DNA of 64,000 nt, from contig BTPP01000001.1 of assembly GCA_037102815.1 (NCBI GenBank), forward strand, positions 6,535,001 through 6,599,000. Direction: 5' to 3'. This document shows, piece after piece, positions 33,520 through 44,214 of the stretch. The stretch is from Neurospora intermedia (lineage: Eukaryota; Ascomycota; Sordariomycetes; Sordariales; Sordariaceae). The notes under the pieces were generated by a model. The model had not been told where the DNA came from. It saw nothing but the letters and a program-made list of their open reading frames with translations, and did not search any database. Position 1 is the stretch's first letter. Every line of letters starts with the position of its first letter. A program made the translations under genes and the position numbers.

Positions 33520-33978
33520 CGTAGAGGCCTGGTAAGGGATAACTTGAGGTTGGTCAGCACAGGAGACAATCGACCCAAGGGGTGCTGAAGACTGCTTACG
33601 CGGCAAGCGACTTTACGAATTGAAGGGATGCTGTTCTTCAAGTTGAAGGCGGAAAGGCGGCTCGCACGGCGGTTCGGTGTTGAAAATCCCTAAAGACTTC
33701 AATGGATGAGAAGGGACGAAGTGACAGGTGGAAATTGGAAAAGGAAGAAGTTTGCAGTAGGGAGATACACATAGGGAAGTATTGATGCTGGTCGTGCCTT
33801 GGCGCCCATTCACCATGCTTCCATTCACCCAAATTTCCATCCAATATTTCACTCTACCTAGGCTGGACATGAGGTAACGTCGCTTTTGCTTCTCGTTTCT
33901 GTTATTAACACCCGAAAATATAACTTCGTTAGCTGCATCCTTGTGGTTTATACCTCGAACTTACATGACTCCCACTTC

Positions 33979-34437
33979 TTATCTCCAGTCTTCACATACT
34001 TCCAGTACCTCTACTCCAGACCCTGTGGGTAGATCGGCGTACAATGTTCTGTAGTCGTAGAAAACCTCGAGCAGCAGCTTCGGATCATGCTGGTGGTTTC
34101 CATACAGCTCGTTGCTCAGATCTTTGCCCATCCGGCGCAAAGCTGCCTTGGCCGATCCCCAAATAAGGGAATACACAAACAAGCGATGGCGATGAATGGG
34201 ACCGGAAGTGCATTGAATTTCAAAGTTGGGATCAATGTAACCGTAAAGACCGTGGTAGTCCAGATAGAACCGAATGGAATGTTCCCACTCATCGAAGTTG
34301 CTGAAGTCGGCATGAAGCTCAACAATCGGAATGAACTTGAGGGCTAGTTCTATCGTGGCGTCTACTTCCCGACCGGCGGACAGTTGGGCTAGGTTGCTCA
34401 TGCTGACACGTGAATTGTCAGGTTCCCTTTTAGACAT
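33979..34437 (-). CDS. Gag-like family protein, copy 4
   Basis: A whole frame of 152 residues. Motifs: ALKFIPIVELHADFSNF, WEHSIRFYLDYHGLYGYI, RHRLFVYSLIWGSAK and DPKLLLEVFYDYR. It is closest to copy 5, sharing the ALKFIPI start, SNFxEWEHSIRF and YSLIWxSA stretches, so the two are probably a recent tandem duplication. A leader-intron donor GTAAGTCGTCG lies at 34504 (minus strand), nearly the same as in copy 8. Function unknown. Confidence 0.6.
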   Translation of the reverse strand: MSKREPDNSRVSMSNLAQLSAGREVDATIELALKFIPIVELHADFSNFDEWEHSIRFYLDYHGLYGYIDPNFEIQCTSGPIHRHRLFVYSLIWGSAKAALRRMGKDLSNELYGNHQHDPKLLLEVFYDYRTLYADLPTGSGVEVLEVCEDWR

Positions 34438-34504
34438 CAGTAACTTCCAGAGACCGGCTAGATATATCTGTAGAGGTAGATAAAGAGCGTGATCGACGAC
34501 TTAC

Positions 34505-35000
34505 GCGACAGTGAATGGAAAGAGAACTCTAGGCAAAAATGGCGGCGCGGCTTGATAAGGCGATGAGGATTGCCAGGTGGTGGAAGTTGAGTGGCTGTGA
34601 CGCGGTGAAAGGGGAAAACAGAGAGGAGTTTGTAGTGAACGAGGAGGCAAACGGGGAAAAGCCTTTATATGCGGATCTTTGCGGGTTCGGTACTATGACA
34701 TGGATTGCTTGAGGTCTAGGTCGTATGCGCGGCAGCCCAATCGTATGCAGTATTCGGGTTTAGGGAGGCATGCAGGCTCTAGCCTTCAGGTTACCTCCTG
34801 CCTTTGTGTTGCATTCTCATTCGCATGAAGTATATCACAACTAGAGGTACCTCTAGGGAGGAATTTGTGGGAAATGAAACTGCGGAGCCTCCGCTAAATC
34901 CCAATTACAATTGGAACCTGAAGTGACTCGTTTCCGCCTAACCTTACACAGATCCTGCTGGATAACACCTAGCACTAAAATGGATTCCAACTTTGGACCT
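34505..35000. other. Intergenic region between copies 4 and 5
   Basis: About 500 bases including the copy 4 promoter side. A palindrome of the recurring motif (TAGAGGTACCTCTA) is at 34842-34855. No gene is seen. Confidence 0.5.
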
Positions 35001-35453
35001 TCATTTTCTTGAACTTTTCCCAGTCTTTGGCGGCGCTACCGGCTTTGGGTTTCGAATAGATTGGATGTGGGTATGAAGAAGATTCCAGAGCTTCTTTGGT
35101 TCATGATCGCGGTTCTTATACAGCTCGTCTTCCAGATCTTTGCTGAGTGGTGACTGGCGGAAAATGGCTACTGCCGACTTCCAAATGAGGGAATACACCA
35201 ATAAGCGACGGTGGAGCGTCGGGTCGTTCCGCCTGCCCTCATCTTCGGGATCATACCCATACTCATAGTAGCTAGAGGTAGAGGTTTGTTTTCCTTCAAT
35301 GAATTGAAGAAGGTTATGGTAACGGAGACAGAACCGAATTGAGTGCTCCCATTCCTCGAAGTTTGAAAAGTTCTCCTGGAGCTCAATAATAGGAATGAAC
35401 TTGAGAGCCAAACTGGTGTCCAAGTCAGTAGGAAGCTCTATGGTGTTGCTCAT
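35001..35453 (-). CDS. Gag-like family protein, copy 5
   Basis: A whole frame of 150 residues. Motifs: ALKFIPIIELQENFSNF, WEHSIRFCLRYHNLLQFI, HRRLLVYSLIWKSA, then KDLEDELYKN and EPKKLWNLLHTHI. The C-terminus is basic (PPKTGKSSRK). A GTAAGTAGG donor upstream (near 35550) again suggests a leader intron. Function unknown; nearest relative is copy 4. Confidence 0.6.
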   Translation of the reverse strand: MSNTIELPTDLDTSLALKFIPIIELQENFSNFEEWEHSIRFCLRYHNLLQFIEGKQTSTSSYYEYGYDPEDEGRRNDPTLHRRLLVYSLIWKSAVAIFRQSPLSKDLEDELYKNRDHEPKKLWNLLHTHIQSIRNPKPVAPPKTGKSSRK

Positions 35454-36047
35454 GTTTGTCTGATCGCCTGGGTTAGTGATGTTGGGCTCACTTGCTATTC
35501 ACCAGAAGAAACACCTCAGATGTGCCATCCTAGAGGTAGGTCCTACTTACCAGACACAGTCGATGATTTCGCGGCCTTGAAACAAGATCCACCTCAAGGT
35601 CAAGATGGCGAAGAATCCAATATTCGATGATGTCGCGAAGGTGAAAGACTGGAAAGACGTGGTGGGAAATGAGAGAACGAAAACTGGTGAAAGGTAGCCG
35701 CTGGGCGTTTAAAAGGAAGAGATTCGTGGTTGGAGCGGGGAAGAACAAACAAAATGGGGACCTATCAGGTCACGGTGTTTGTATGCAGCTTCCACTTCTA
35801 CAGGCACCTTACTGCAGTGCCTGCCTTCCAACAGAATTTCAGGCATCAACGTCCTGCATGACATCCGTTAGCTCTCACGTCACGGCCCGAATCACATGCT
35901 ACTATAGTCTAGCAGTGGTGTCACCATTGCAGCGACTTCCCATTCTAGATCGACTACCACTGATGCACTTCAAGCCTCGACACACCAAATACTCCCCATT
36001 ACCCATCCCAAACCCCAGTTTCCCGACCTAGGTATCTCTTTCAATCC
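35454..36047. other. Intergenic region between copies 5 and 6
   Basis: Contains the leader and promoter side of copy 5, with a TAGAGGTA site at 35531. No supported gene; plus frame 35669-36031 has no domain. Confidence 0.45.
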
Positions 36048-36665
36048 TCAATCAAACACCCCATCCACCGACGTCCACATCCTCAACTGGACAAGCAACT
36101 CATCCGCCTCATCCTCCTCCCCTGCCCTCCTCCCCTCCATCAACTTCCTATACCTCTGCACCCCCTCCATCAACTCCGGCGCCCAATAATCCCTATCTCC
36201 AAACACCTCAAATCTTAGGTCTCCATCCATCGCAATATCCTCCAACACCTCCCTTCCAACACTAGCAAATACAATCGCATACGTATGCAGCACCCTGCGA
36301 GTCCAATTATCTTTATCTTCAGCTTCCGGACACTCTCGGTGGGGGTATCTTGTTGGCAGGAGGAAGTCAACAAGGCGGTGGTAGACAATGTGGAACCAGA
36401 GCGCGTGTTCCCATTGTTGGTAGTTGGAGAGGTCTCGATTCAGGGGAGGGATGGGGATTAGAGCGAGGGCTTTGTCTTCTGGGTCGTGGGTTCCTGGCGT
36501 CCAGGAGGTATCGGTGAGGCCGGGGGGTGAGGGGGCTCGGGGGAGGAGGCTCTGTGGGTGGGTTGGGGGGTTAGTGAGGGGGTTGAGGCTTTTGAGATCT
36601 TGGGAGGGAGGGGAGGGGAGGGGGCTTACGATGGGGATAGCTGAGGGCTCTGGTTGTGGGTTCAT
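36048..36665 (-). CDS. Gag-like family protein, copy 6, with proline-rich N-terminus
   Basis: A whole frame of 205 residues. The first ~65 residues are Pro/Ser-rich and probably disordered, unlike the other members. The family series follows: ALIPIPPLNRDLSNY, WEHALWFHIVYHRLVDFL, TRRVLHTYAIVFAS, then WAPELMEGVQRYR. An acidic C-terminal tail (EEDEADE) is unique to this copy. The N-terminal extension contains GT/AG pairs, so part of it could be a leader intron. Function unknown. Confidence 0.55.
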   Translation of the reverse strand: MNPQPEPSAIPIVSPLPSPPSQDLKSLNPLTNPPTHPQSLLPRAPSPPGLTDTSWTPGTHDPEDKALALIPIPPLNRDLSNYQQWEHALWFHIVYHRLVDFLLPTRYPHRECPEAEDKDNWTRRVLHTYAIVFASVGREVLEDIAMDGDLRFEVFGDRDYWAPELMEGVQRYRKLMEGRRAGEEDEADELLVQLRMWTSVDGVFD

Positions 36666-37417
36666 GATGTTCGTGACGATCGTGAAAAGTGATGAGCAAT
36701 AGAGGGAGGTCTACTGTCATGGGTACGTACCTAGGTAGGTTAGTGAGTTGCCTGGTGCTGTGATGGCGGACAGTTATATACTCGGGATCTTTTGGTTATT
36801 TTTTCTGGCCACTTGGGACAACAGGTGGAACAATTTTGCCTGAGAATGGTAGACGTTTCTCTGAAATTCACCAAACACACATGGATAAAGGCACGCAAGG
36901 GACAAGTCATAGTTCATTTTAGTGATGGGCAAGTGTCCGCTCATAGTGTAGAGAAGAAGTGCGTTCCATCAAGAGATATCTTGTTTCAAGTGGCAAGATG
37001 TTTATTGGAAAGACTTGTGTAATCCATCAAGTTGGAGCTGGCTGCGCGACGGAGTATCTAGAAGCGTCTTCCTCGTTACCTCTATGGTAGATTGCTTTGG
37101 CCGAAACCCGACCCAATCTGTTACCTTACAGACCAACATTGTTCCTCGCAACTTTCTTTGCAGTCATGAAATAGTCCTCAGACCGGTCATCGCTGCCACC
37201 ACTACCTGGCAAAATCATTGTGAAGTCTGAACCTTGTGAGCGCATCCCGGCCGGCTGCATTTCCCACAGCTAGAAAGTCCCCAGTCATTGTCGAGCTCAA
37301 GCATGCCCATACATGCTAGAAACATCTTCATTGCACGGTTGTTGATCGCGCGAACGGCTTTCGTGCATGCGAGATCTTGGACACCTAGTGCAAGCCTGGG
37401 GTGGCGATCACCGAGAC
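36666..37417. other. Intergenic region between copies 6 and 7
   Basis: I see no gene. A CCTAGGTAGGTT motif is near 36731. Small overlapping frames lack domains. Confidence 0.45.
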
Positions 37418-37822
37418 TTAAGTATCGGAATTAAGGGTGAGGCGCCACAACTCCAGAATATCGTGCCAAAGCCTGGCCGGATCGTGGTGGAATGTTCCAG
37501 CAACATCTTGATAGAAATTTCTTCCCATGACCTTTTCGAAGAGAGGGGCAATGTTCTCAATCTTCGAAGCGATGAGAGAATAAGCATGCAGTATATGCAT
37601 CTCCTGGGTCTCGCGCTCTTCGTCCGTAGAAGGCGCGTCCAAGTTGAGATCAAGGGCGTAGCGGGTCAACCCCTTGTACCGAAGATGGAACGACAAAATA
37701 TGTCTCCACTGCGTAAAGTTCGAAAGATCCCCCTTCAGCTCGGGGATCGGGAGGAGGTTGAGCGGATGGGCTGGGTCATACACCGACGGAAGTTGCGGAG
37801 TTATGGCCATGGCGATTGTCAA
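37418..37822 (-). CDS. Gag-like family protein, copy 7
   Basis: A whole frame of 134 residues, the shortest member. Motifs: LLPIPELKGDLSNF, WRHILSFHLRYKGL, MHILHAYSLIASKI and DPARLWHDILELWR. It has almost no tail after the DPxxLW segment. A GTGAGA donor lies upstream (near 37927), so a leader intron is possible. Function unknown. Confidence 0.58.
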   Translation of the reverse strand: MTIAMAITPQLPSVYDPAHPLNLLPIPELKGDLSNFTQWRHILSFHLRYKGLTRYALDLNLDAPSTDEERETQEMHILHAYSLIASKIENIAPLFEKVMGRNFYQDVAGTFHHDPARLWHDILELWRLTLNSDT

Positions 37823-38812
37823 GATCTGGACTGGATTTCAGATGTCAGCGAGTAGATTTTGGTGCGAGTCGATGAAGGAATAAAAATTGAATAAATGCAA
37901 GTCAAGGCAGGAAGTTCGAATCTCACCTCAACGGACTCCGTGGATGGCTGTTTTGTTGCGTGACAGAGAGTTGTGGAAGTGAATACTCGAGCGCGATACC
38001 TAGAGGTAGTTGAAGGGGTGTCCAGCCCACGAGTGATGCAGAAGAGGAAAGGACTGGGCCACCCAAAGTTGAGTTAGTACCTTTCTTGCAAACAAACGGG
38101 CAGAAGATTTCTTGCACGGTGAATGGCCATGGAAGAGAGTGAAGGAGAGGTTGCAACTTTGCCGTGGAAGATTCGTTTGCCGTCTCATGTGGTTAGCTCG
38201 GACAACCGGCCGCCTACCGGTGTCAACACAGGAGGAGCCATCGATTATCTCTACTGAACAGTGTTTAAGGAAGGCACATCGAAGGGAACCATGGCGTCAC
38301 GGGCATAAATGGGACGTAAATGGAGGAAGGAATGGGTCGTCGAATGCTCGCATAACAACCTGGAGTGACACGGATCGCATCCTGCCTGAGGAAAAAATAT
38401 AGCAACAACAGGTCAATTTTGCTTGAGAAAAAGCTATTTGTGACTGCGACTGCTGCGCGTTTTTTCTTTCCTTCCAACCATGGCTTTGGCTCACCCCATC
38501 ACCATCAAGAGAAGCCCCCTTCCACTCTTCGACCACCTAATCAATTGACTTGAGCTTCTTCCCATGTTCACTGTTACCACCAGGAACAATTTCCTCCGCA
38601 AGTGACCTCTGACTGTCGAACCGAACTTGCGCGAGCTTAGTGCCTGACCTGAACCCCTGAAGCGACATCTGACATGTTTCTGACCTGGAAAGTGAAAACT
38701 CCGCTATTACATTGCCCAAGTCCTAACAGAAATCGGCGATCTCCGTCACACAATGCTTAGCTGTCAGTTGGTCTGGCCAGATGTCTGACTAGCTCAAATG
38801 CTGAGAGATGGT
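37823..38812. other. Intergenic region between copies 7 and 8
   Basis: About 1 kb without a supported gene. A TAGAGGTA site is at 38001. A GTTCGAATCTC sequence at 37915 resembles a box B but has no box A at tRNA spacing. Confidence 0.45.
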
Positions 38813-39229
38813 TCAATAGTAGTCTTCAAGTATGCGTTCGCGAATCGCGCGAAAAAGATCATGAGGACAATGAGAGATGGGGGCCCTGTCATTCACCAGA
38901 CAGCCCTCCTCAATGACCTTCGCGGCCTGTGAGTATATAATCGAGTACGCGTGGAGGCAATGACGCTGCCAACGGTGCCAGTTGTCTGTCGTACTGAAGT
39001 CATCGCGATCAGGACCGCCCGGATACTCAGTCTTCATATGACGAACCAACTCCTCCAGGCCATAGTACTGAAGGTGAAAGTCCAACGCACGCTCCCACTC
39101 AATGTGGTTAGACAGATCCGTCTCAAGCTCCGGGATAGGATAGAGCTTGAGGGCCTCCAAGGTGGGATCGGTGCTGTCGACCTTGTCCTTGACCTGAGCG
39201 AGCATATACTCCGCGGTGAATCGGGACAT
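38813..39229 (-). CDS. Gag-like family protein, copy 8
   Basis: The frame looks whole, 138 residues from the ATG at 39229. The open frame runs upstream to 39346, but a GTAAGTCGTCG donor at 39313 and an AG before the ATG mark a probable leader intron, as in copy 4. Motifs: LKLYPIPELETDLSN, WERALDFHLQYYGLEELV, HCLHAYSIIYSQ and CPHDLFRAIRERI. Function unknown. It is the last recognisable member of the array. Confidence 0.6.
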   Translation of the reverse strand: MSRFTAEYMLAQVKDKVDSTDPTLEALKLYPIPELETDLSNHIEWERALDFHLQYYGLEELVRHMKTEYPGGPDRDDFSTTDNWHRWQRHCLHAYSIIYSQAAKVIEEGCLVNDRAPISHCPHDLFRAIRERILEDYY

Positions 39230-39313
39230 CTTGGGCTTTGTGGGCTGTTTGAGTACTACCTCACTTTTCATTGTCAGTACACTCAGTTCCAGATGGTGGA
39301 CGCGACGACTTAC

Positions 39314-39825
39314 CCGATGGCGAGTGAAGAACGAACGGGTAAGCAAAACCCAGATGGGCCGAGAGAAAGGAAGCTTTGATGTTGTATTGCAGAGGGATGT
39401 GCACCAATGTGTGGGTGGGAGAGCAACCTTGACGTGATGGTTGATTCAGAAAAAGAAGGTGAGAGAGAGAGCGGGAAGGAGAAGAAGGACCAGGCAGGGA
39501 GGAGGTGTTTGAATGGCCGTTTGTTTACCGTAAAGTTACACCAAATTGTAACTTTCACCTTCTTCCACCGGCTGGCAAAGTGCCCTTACCACCACAAAGT
39601 CAGCAAATTGGACCCGTCAAAACCCCCAAAGTTCTCAACGCTCCCGCCTCTGCAAGAACACTTCTGGGAGCCACTGCCTTCTTCAACCTTTTACACGCGG
39701 GCCAGTCTAGCATCATCTCCCAACCTCTCACCCCTTCTCCACCCCCTCCTTTATACGGACAAACAAAACTCTTGTGTGGGCATTCAACGAAGACATGAAA
39801 ATGTCACCTCCAAAAGCCTCCATTT
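39314..39825. other. Intergenic region, 5' of copy 8
   Basis: I see no gene. The stretch contains a GA-rich run (39455-39500) and a C-rich promoter-like run (39600-39770). Confidence 0.45.
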
Positions 39826-41230
39826 ACTCGTTCACAAAGGACGCCAGCTCAAACAGCCCTCCGAAACAGAACTCCGCCAACTCCGGCGGCAAAAACCACC
39901 ATACCATTCTCAGCAACGGCATTACTAACTGATCCTGCGACAATAGTAACCGGTCTCCTACACTTAGATCCAAGGCTTTCAACTTTTCAACATCAGCATG
40001 ATGTTGCAAAGAATACGTCCGACGCATTGTCAATCGCCCTCCCTCCTACGTTGTCATAGTCGTCCGACCAAAGCGTCACCGCCTCTCCGGCCGCTACCGG
40101 ACAGCAAGCAAGACACGAGTCGATGAAAATGCTTTTCGCGTTATCCCCAGCGATCTCGAGCGTCCCAGTCATCGTGGGCACCAGCTTGCCTTTCGGCTCC
40201 GGCCGCGCCTGGACGTTGTCAGCATCCTGTTGTGAAATTTCCTATGCTAGCCGTCCATTTCTCCATTGTCGATACCACCCTCTCCTCGATCGCACCGACA
40301 TCGATGAAGGGGAGCAGATCCTTAAGGCGATTCTCAGTCCTCAGGGCTGTACCATGGCAGGTGATGGCGGAGGTAGAGAACCATATCCTCGATTCGGCCT
40401 TCAATGATGGCGGGCATGATGGCTTTTACTGTTCCTGGACTGGACGGGATCAGAAGGGCCCACGGCTAGTTGAGGTACCGTCAATCCAGTTCTCCAAAAG
40501 ACAGGTCTTGGGAGCAGAGCCGCCGTTTCCGCAGGATTTTGGATCCTGGAACTTTGGATGGTTCTTTGGGCATCTGGCGGTGTTTTGTATCGCCACGACA
40601 CATTGAAGACAAGATCGTCGCCTGGACGTCTTTCGAGATCACGTTGTGCGTTTCCTCCAATCCTCGATGTTCCCGTTGTCAGACAAGGTGGTTGGGCTCA
40701 CAGGTGGTTGTACGGGCTGTGCCGAGAACCGACATGCATTATAGCATCAAATGGGTGCTGATCCCGGGTTCAGGGGTTGGGGCATGTCCTTCGCGCTTAC
40801 GGCTGCCTGATGGCGGCAACGATGGCCGATTTCTTAGCGCGGTCATCTCGAAATCCACAAGCTGGCATCAAATTGGACTTGCCAGCCATTTCTCCTCCGA
40901 CTCAATGATGTTGGGACAGGTTGTTTTTGGTTTCTGTCGACGTATCGGCGAGTGTCCGTGGAGTGTTTTGGTTGGCTTGATGCGCTTGCTGACATTGCCA
41001 AGATTAGGGGATGACATCCCGGGCGGCGCGCAGCCAAAACCGCCACAGATGACACAATATCTCAGCCCTGTGTGCCTGCCCAGAGATTCCAGTGGTTCCC
41101 CCAGCCCAATATTATGCTCCATTTTCTGGGCAGTGATGGCGCCAAGGCGGCGCAGACGGACAGCACTGCCCATTGCACTAACACCCAAGGAAGGCATCGC
41201 GCAAATTGCTGCTGGTCACAACGTCAAGGA
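39826..41230 (-). pseudogene. Probable decayed or unresolved host gene of unknown function
   Basis: Minus-strand segments with protein-like composition follow one another in different frames. The stretch 41197-40868 has LRRLGAITAQKMEHNIGLG and RYCVICGGFGC. A segment near 40430 has IEDMVLYLRHHLPWYSPED. Then come RLKDLLPFIDVGAIEERVV (about 40340-40280), IAGDNAKSIFIDSCLACCPV and VTLWSDDYDNVG (about 40150-40040), and finally LSVGDRLLLSQDQLVMPLLRMVWWFLP (about 39960-39880). I could not connect them all with normal introns; some frame changes occur over distances too short for splicing. The likely reading is a decayed conserved fungal gene, with a multi-intron gene as the alternative. The long plus frame at 40470-41258 is probably its shadow. 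Confidence 0.4.
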
Positions 41231-41482
41231 TCATCGTCAATGTCTGGTTCGCTGTTAGCTGTCAGTGAGGTTCATCATGGATAGATTCCCCAAAAAGATA
41301 AAACGGCTCTCTGGTCGCAGCTTCCACAGTGTTGTTTGCTCATCTTCATCAGATCGATATTCACAAGTTTTGTTTGCAAACAAACCGACCGTTACCACAG
41401 TTACCACGACAGCACCTACCCCCTATAACCCACTAACAATTACCCCTAAACATCCCTACAATACAACACCACCACCACCAAG

Positions 41483-42177
41483 ATGACCACCGTCGCCCTC
41501 CCTCCCGTCCCCCAAAAAATCGGCGTCTTTGGCAACTACTTTGCCCAACCCGGCTTCAACACGCTGGTCCTCAAGGAAAAAATCATGTCGGTGTCCGGTG
41601 ACAGCTTCGACATCCGGATGAAAGAGACTGGTCAGCCCATCATCAAGGTGCAGGGCAAGGTGATCGGGTCCAAGAAGACAGCGAGTGATAGCTTGACCAA
41701 CCAACATCTGTGGACCATGGGGAGGGAGTACATGCACTTGCACACAACGTACGCGCTCAAGGATGCGAATGGTGCTGTAGTGCTGGAGGTGCGGAGTGGC
41801 TTGTTTACTCGTGAGTGCTGCCCCTTTTTCTCAGCCTTTGCACATGTTTGCTTCGGTTCCTGCTTGATGTACAACACTAATACCTTCTTTCTCATACAGT
41901 CCTTGGCGCCAAAGCCACAGCAACCGTCACCAACCCGAACTCGGGCCGGACCACCGTCCTCAAGCTGAAGGGCAACTTCCTCGACACCAGTGGCGAGATT
42001 GTGGATGACAGCACAGGCGCCGTCGTCGCCATGATCCGACGCAAACTCCTCAACTCTGGTGAACTACTCTTCGGTCAGCAGACATACGAGGTGACAGTGG
42101 CGCCGGGTGTAGACATGGCGCTGATTTCGGCGCTGTGCATCTGCTTGGATGAGATGAAGAATGAGGGCTGTTGTTAA
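41483..42177 (+). CDS. LURP-one-related (LOR, Tubby-C-like fold) protein
   Basis: The model is exons 41483-41810 and 41900-42177, giving 201 residues. The donor GTGAGT and acceptor CAG join in phase (C + TC gives Leu). The protein spans a single LOR domain: an N-terminal FGNYFAQPGFNTLVLKEK strand, SGDSFDIRM, IIKVQGKVIGSKK, then YALKDANGAVVLEVRSGL and a second repeat half ending GVDMALISALCICLDEM. The final hydrophobic helix fits the buried central helix of the Tubby-like barrel. Related plant and fungal proteins are small cytosolic or membrane-edge proteins of unclear biochemistry; lipid binding has been suggested from the fold. No targeting signal is visible. Confidence 0.85.
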
Positions 42178-42598
42178 ACTTCGACATTGTTTTTCTTGTT
42201 TTATGATGAAATGTTTGTCTTGGATACCCTTTTGTTGGATGGCCTTCGATTTCTGGCCTTTTCTTTCTTGGATAGTGGTAGATGGATGTTCGGTATATTG
42301 GCTGGATGCTGTATTACACCCACCAGAACGGATACAGTTTTGGATATTATTTACTTTCGTACCATCATGGTGAGCCCCTTCACTGCAGTCTATGCATGGT
42401 TCAAGGATCAGGTAAAGTCGTTGCGGCGGCACAGACCAACCGCTCGGGCTTGCTGTGTGTATTACAGTCAAAACACTCATCATGACGTTGGACGGTCAAC
42501 AGTTCCTGCCCTACCTACTGTAGGCATGCACAACGCACATGCAAGCCTTCTGCCCAGCTTGCCTCCCGCATCAAGACTCTACTTGCACATCAAGCATC
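42178..42598. other. Short intergenic region
   Basis: T-rich 3' flank of the LURP-one gene followed by the promoter of the next plus-strand gene. No gene is seen. Confidence 0.5.
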
Positions 42599-44214
42599 AT
42601 GTACAGCGCCAAAAAGCAAGAGGGCGTCATCCCAATCGTACTCGATGCGGCCGCGCGGCCCAGCTCCAAGATTTCCGAGTTCTTCGGGGACACTCTCATA
42701 AACGAGCCAACCCCAAGTCCCGAGCGACAAAGAATCCTGCGCAAGCGACACCGACGACCATATCATGCAACCGCAGAACCGTTCACGCCGCCTCAACGGA
42801 AGGACTTGCGTCCCCGCAGCCCATCAGACATCCTCATCGAAAGCTGCGGTTTATCACGGTACGTTCACCATCACTACCCCCTCCCCATTCCACATACCAA
42901 AACTAACAGGTGGGCAAAAAAAGATTCACATGGCCCACATCCCTCGGACTCCTCTCCCTCATCCTCTTCCTCCTCCCGCCTCCTTACCGCTTCCACGGCC
43001 TCACCACCCTCACCACCGCCCTCTTCATCACCCACGTCGTCCTCTTTATTCTTTTTTCACTTCTCATGCTTTGCTGCTCCCTGGTTCAATCCAAGTGCTG
43101 TACTAGGCCGCGCCAGCTATGCCATGAATTAACTTCCAATGTCGCAAAACTGGGGGCTCTCGCTTATTGGCCTATGGCGTGGCTTACGTTGGTGGCTTTT
43201 GCTGTGTTTCTTGCTGGGTATGGTGATGAGAGGGCTATGGCTGGGCTTGGAAGTGGGAAGGGGAATGGAAATGCTGATGCTGATGGAGGAGGAGGAGGAG
43301 GGAAGGAGTTGAGGAGGCATGTGTTGACGATGATTGCTTATGTGATGTGGTGGGTTGGGGTGGTGTGGATGACGGGGACGATGGTCTTTGTGATGGGGGT
43401 CTTGATGGGGGTGGTGGGAGGGCAGAGTGAGCGGTGGGTGTTGAGGAAGGGACTCAACGTTAGAGGAGAGGAAGAAGAAGATGAGGTGAGGGTGGTGTTG
43501 CCGGGATGTATGCTGAATTCGGCTTTTGGGATGGGGCTGTTGGCGTTAGTAGGAGGACTGTTGGTGTCGGTGTTGGTGAGGTTGGGAACGTTATCAGTGG
43601 GCATGGCGACTCCGGTGTTGGTGGTGTCGTTTTGTGTGGAAGGAGTGGCGCTCTTCACGACGCTATTCTTGTTTGCGGTGCTGCAGCAGGAGATGATACA
43701 GGTGGAAGGATGGTCGTCCGTCCACTTGATCAAGCTTTCGTTGTGGATGATGGGGTCGGCGAGTGTTTGTGCCGCGGCAGTACAGATGCTCGGAAGAGCA
43801 GTGGAGGACGTCAGTGCTATTCTCGGTGACGACGACACCCAAGTAAGAGCTTCAAGTGGGAACTTGTTCGACACGCCTGCTACGGCGCAGGTTGCTCACG
43901 TAGTGTGCACCCTTTTGGCCTTGCTCCTCCTCGGCTTGGCCGCTCTCTGGCTTATTGTCTCTCTTGTGGCATTCGTGAGCTTTGCCATCCACAGAAGACT
44001 ATCATGGAAGGGGCAATGCAGCGATACTGTCATCCCGGTGGCGGCGTTGGCGCTTTCCACGGTGCAGTTCAAGTCAGAGTTGAACTCGTCCTTCTTTGGC
44101 ATTGTCACTTGCGTGTTGGTGGTGGCCGCAGCTGCTTCTCTTCTCATCAATCTTGTCCTGTGCATAAAGCAGTTGGTGAGTACAGCGTTCTTGGCTTCGC
44201 TCGAACAGGAATAG
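42599..44214 (+). CDS. TDT-family-like (C4-dicarboxylate/sulfite type) membrane transporter
   Basis: The model is exons 42599-42858 and 42924-44214, giving 516 residues. A 65-base intron with donor GTACGT and a CTAAC branch joins in phase 2 (CG + A gives Arg). The nearer CAG at 42909 would break the transmembrane frame. After a polar ~86-residue N-terminus comes RFTWPTSLGLLSLILFLLPPPYRFHGL, which resembles the first helix and 'FTW...P.RFHGL' region of Mae1/SSU1-type transporters. About ten hydrophobic segments follow. Two hydrophilic loops are low-complexity (Gly/Asp near residues 200-215; acidic near 270). The glycine signature of helix 1 is less conserved than in typical members, so substrate and even subfamily are uncertain. 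Confidence 0.65.

Noticed and set aside
37905-37925. Box-B-like GTTCGAATCTC suggesting a tRNA
   Set aside because: No box A at tRNA distance and no cloverleaf arms.
40470-41258. 262-codon plus-strand frame
   Set aside because: Composition is irregular and it lies opposite more protein-like minus-strand segments; most likely a shadow.
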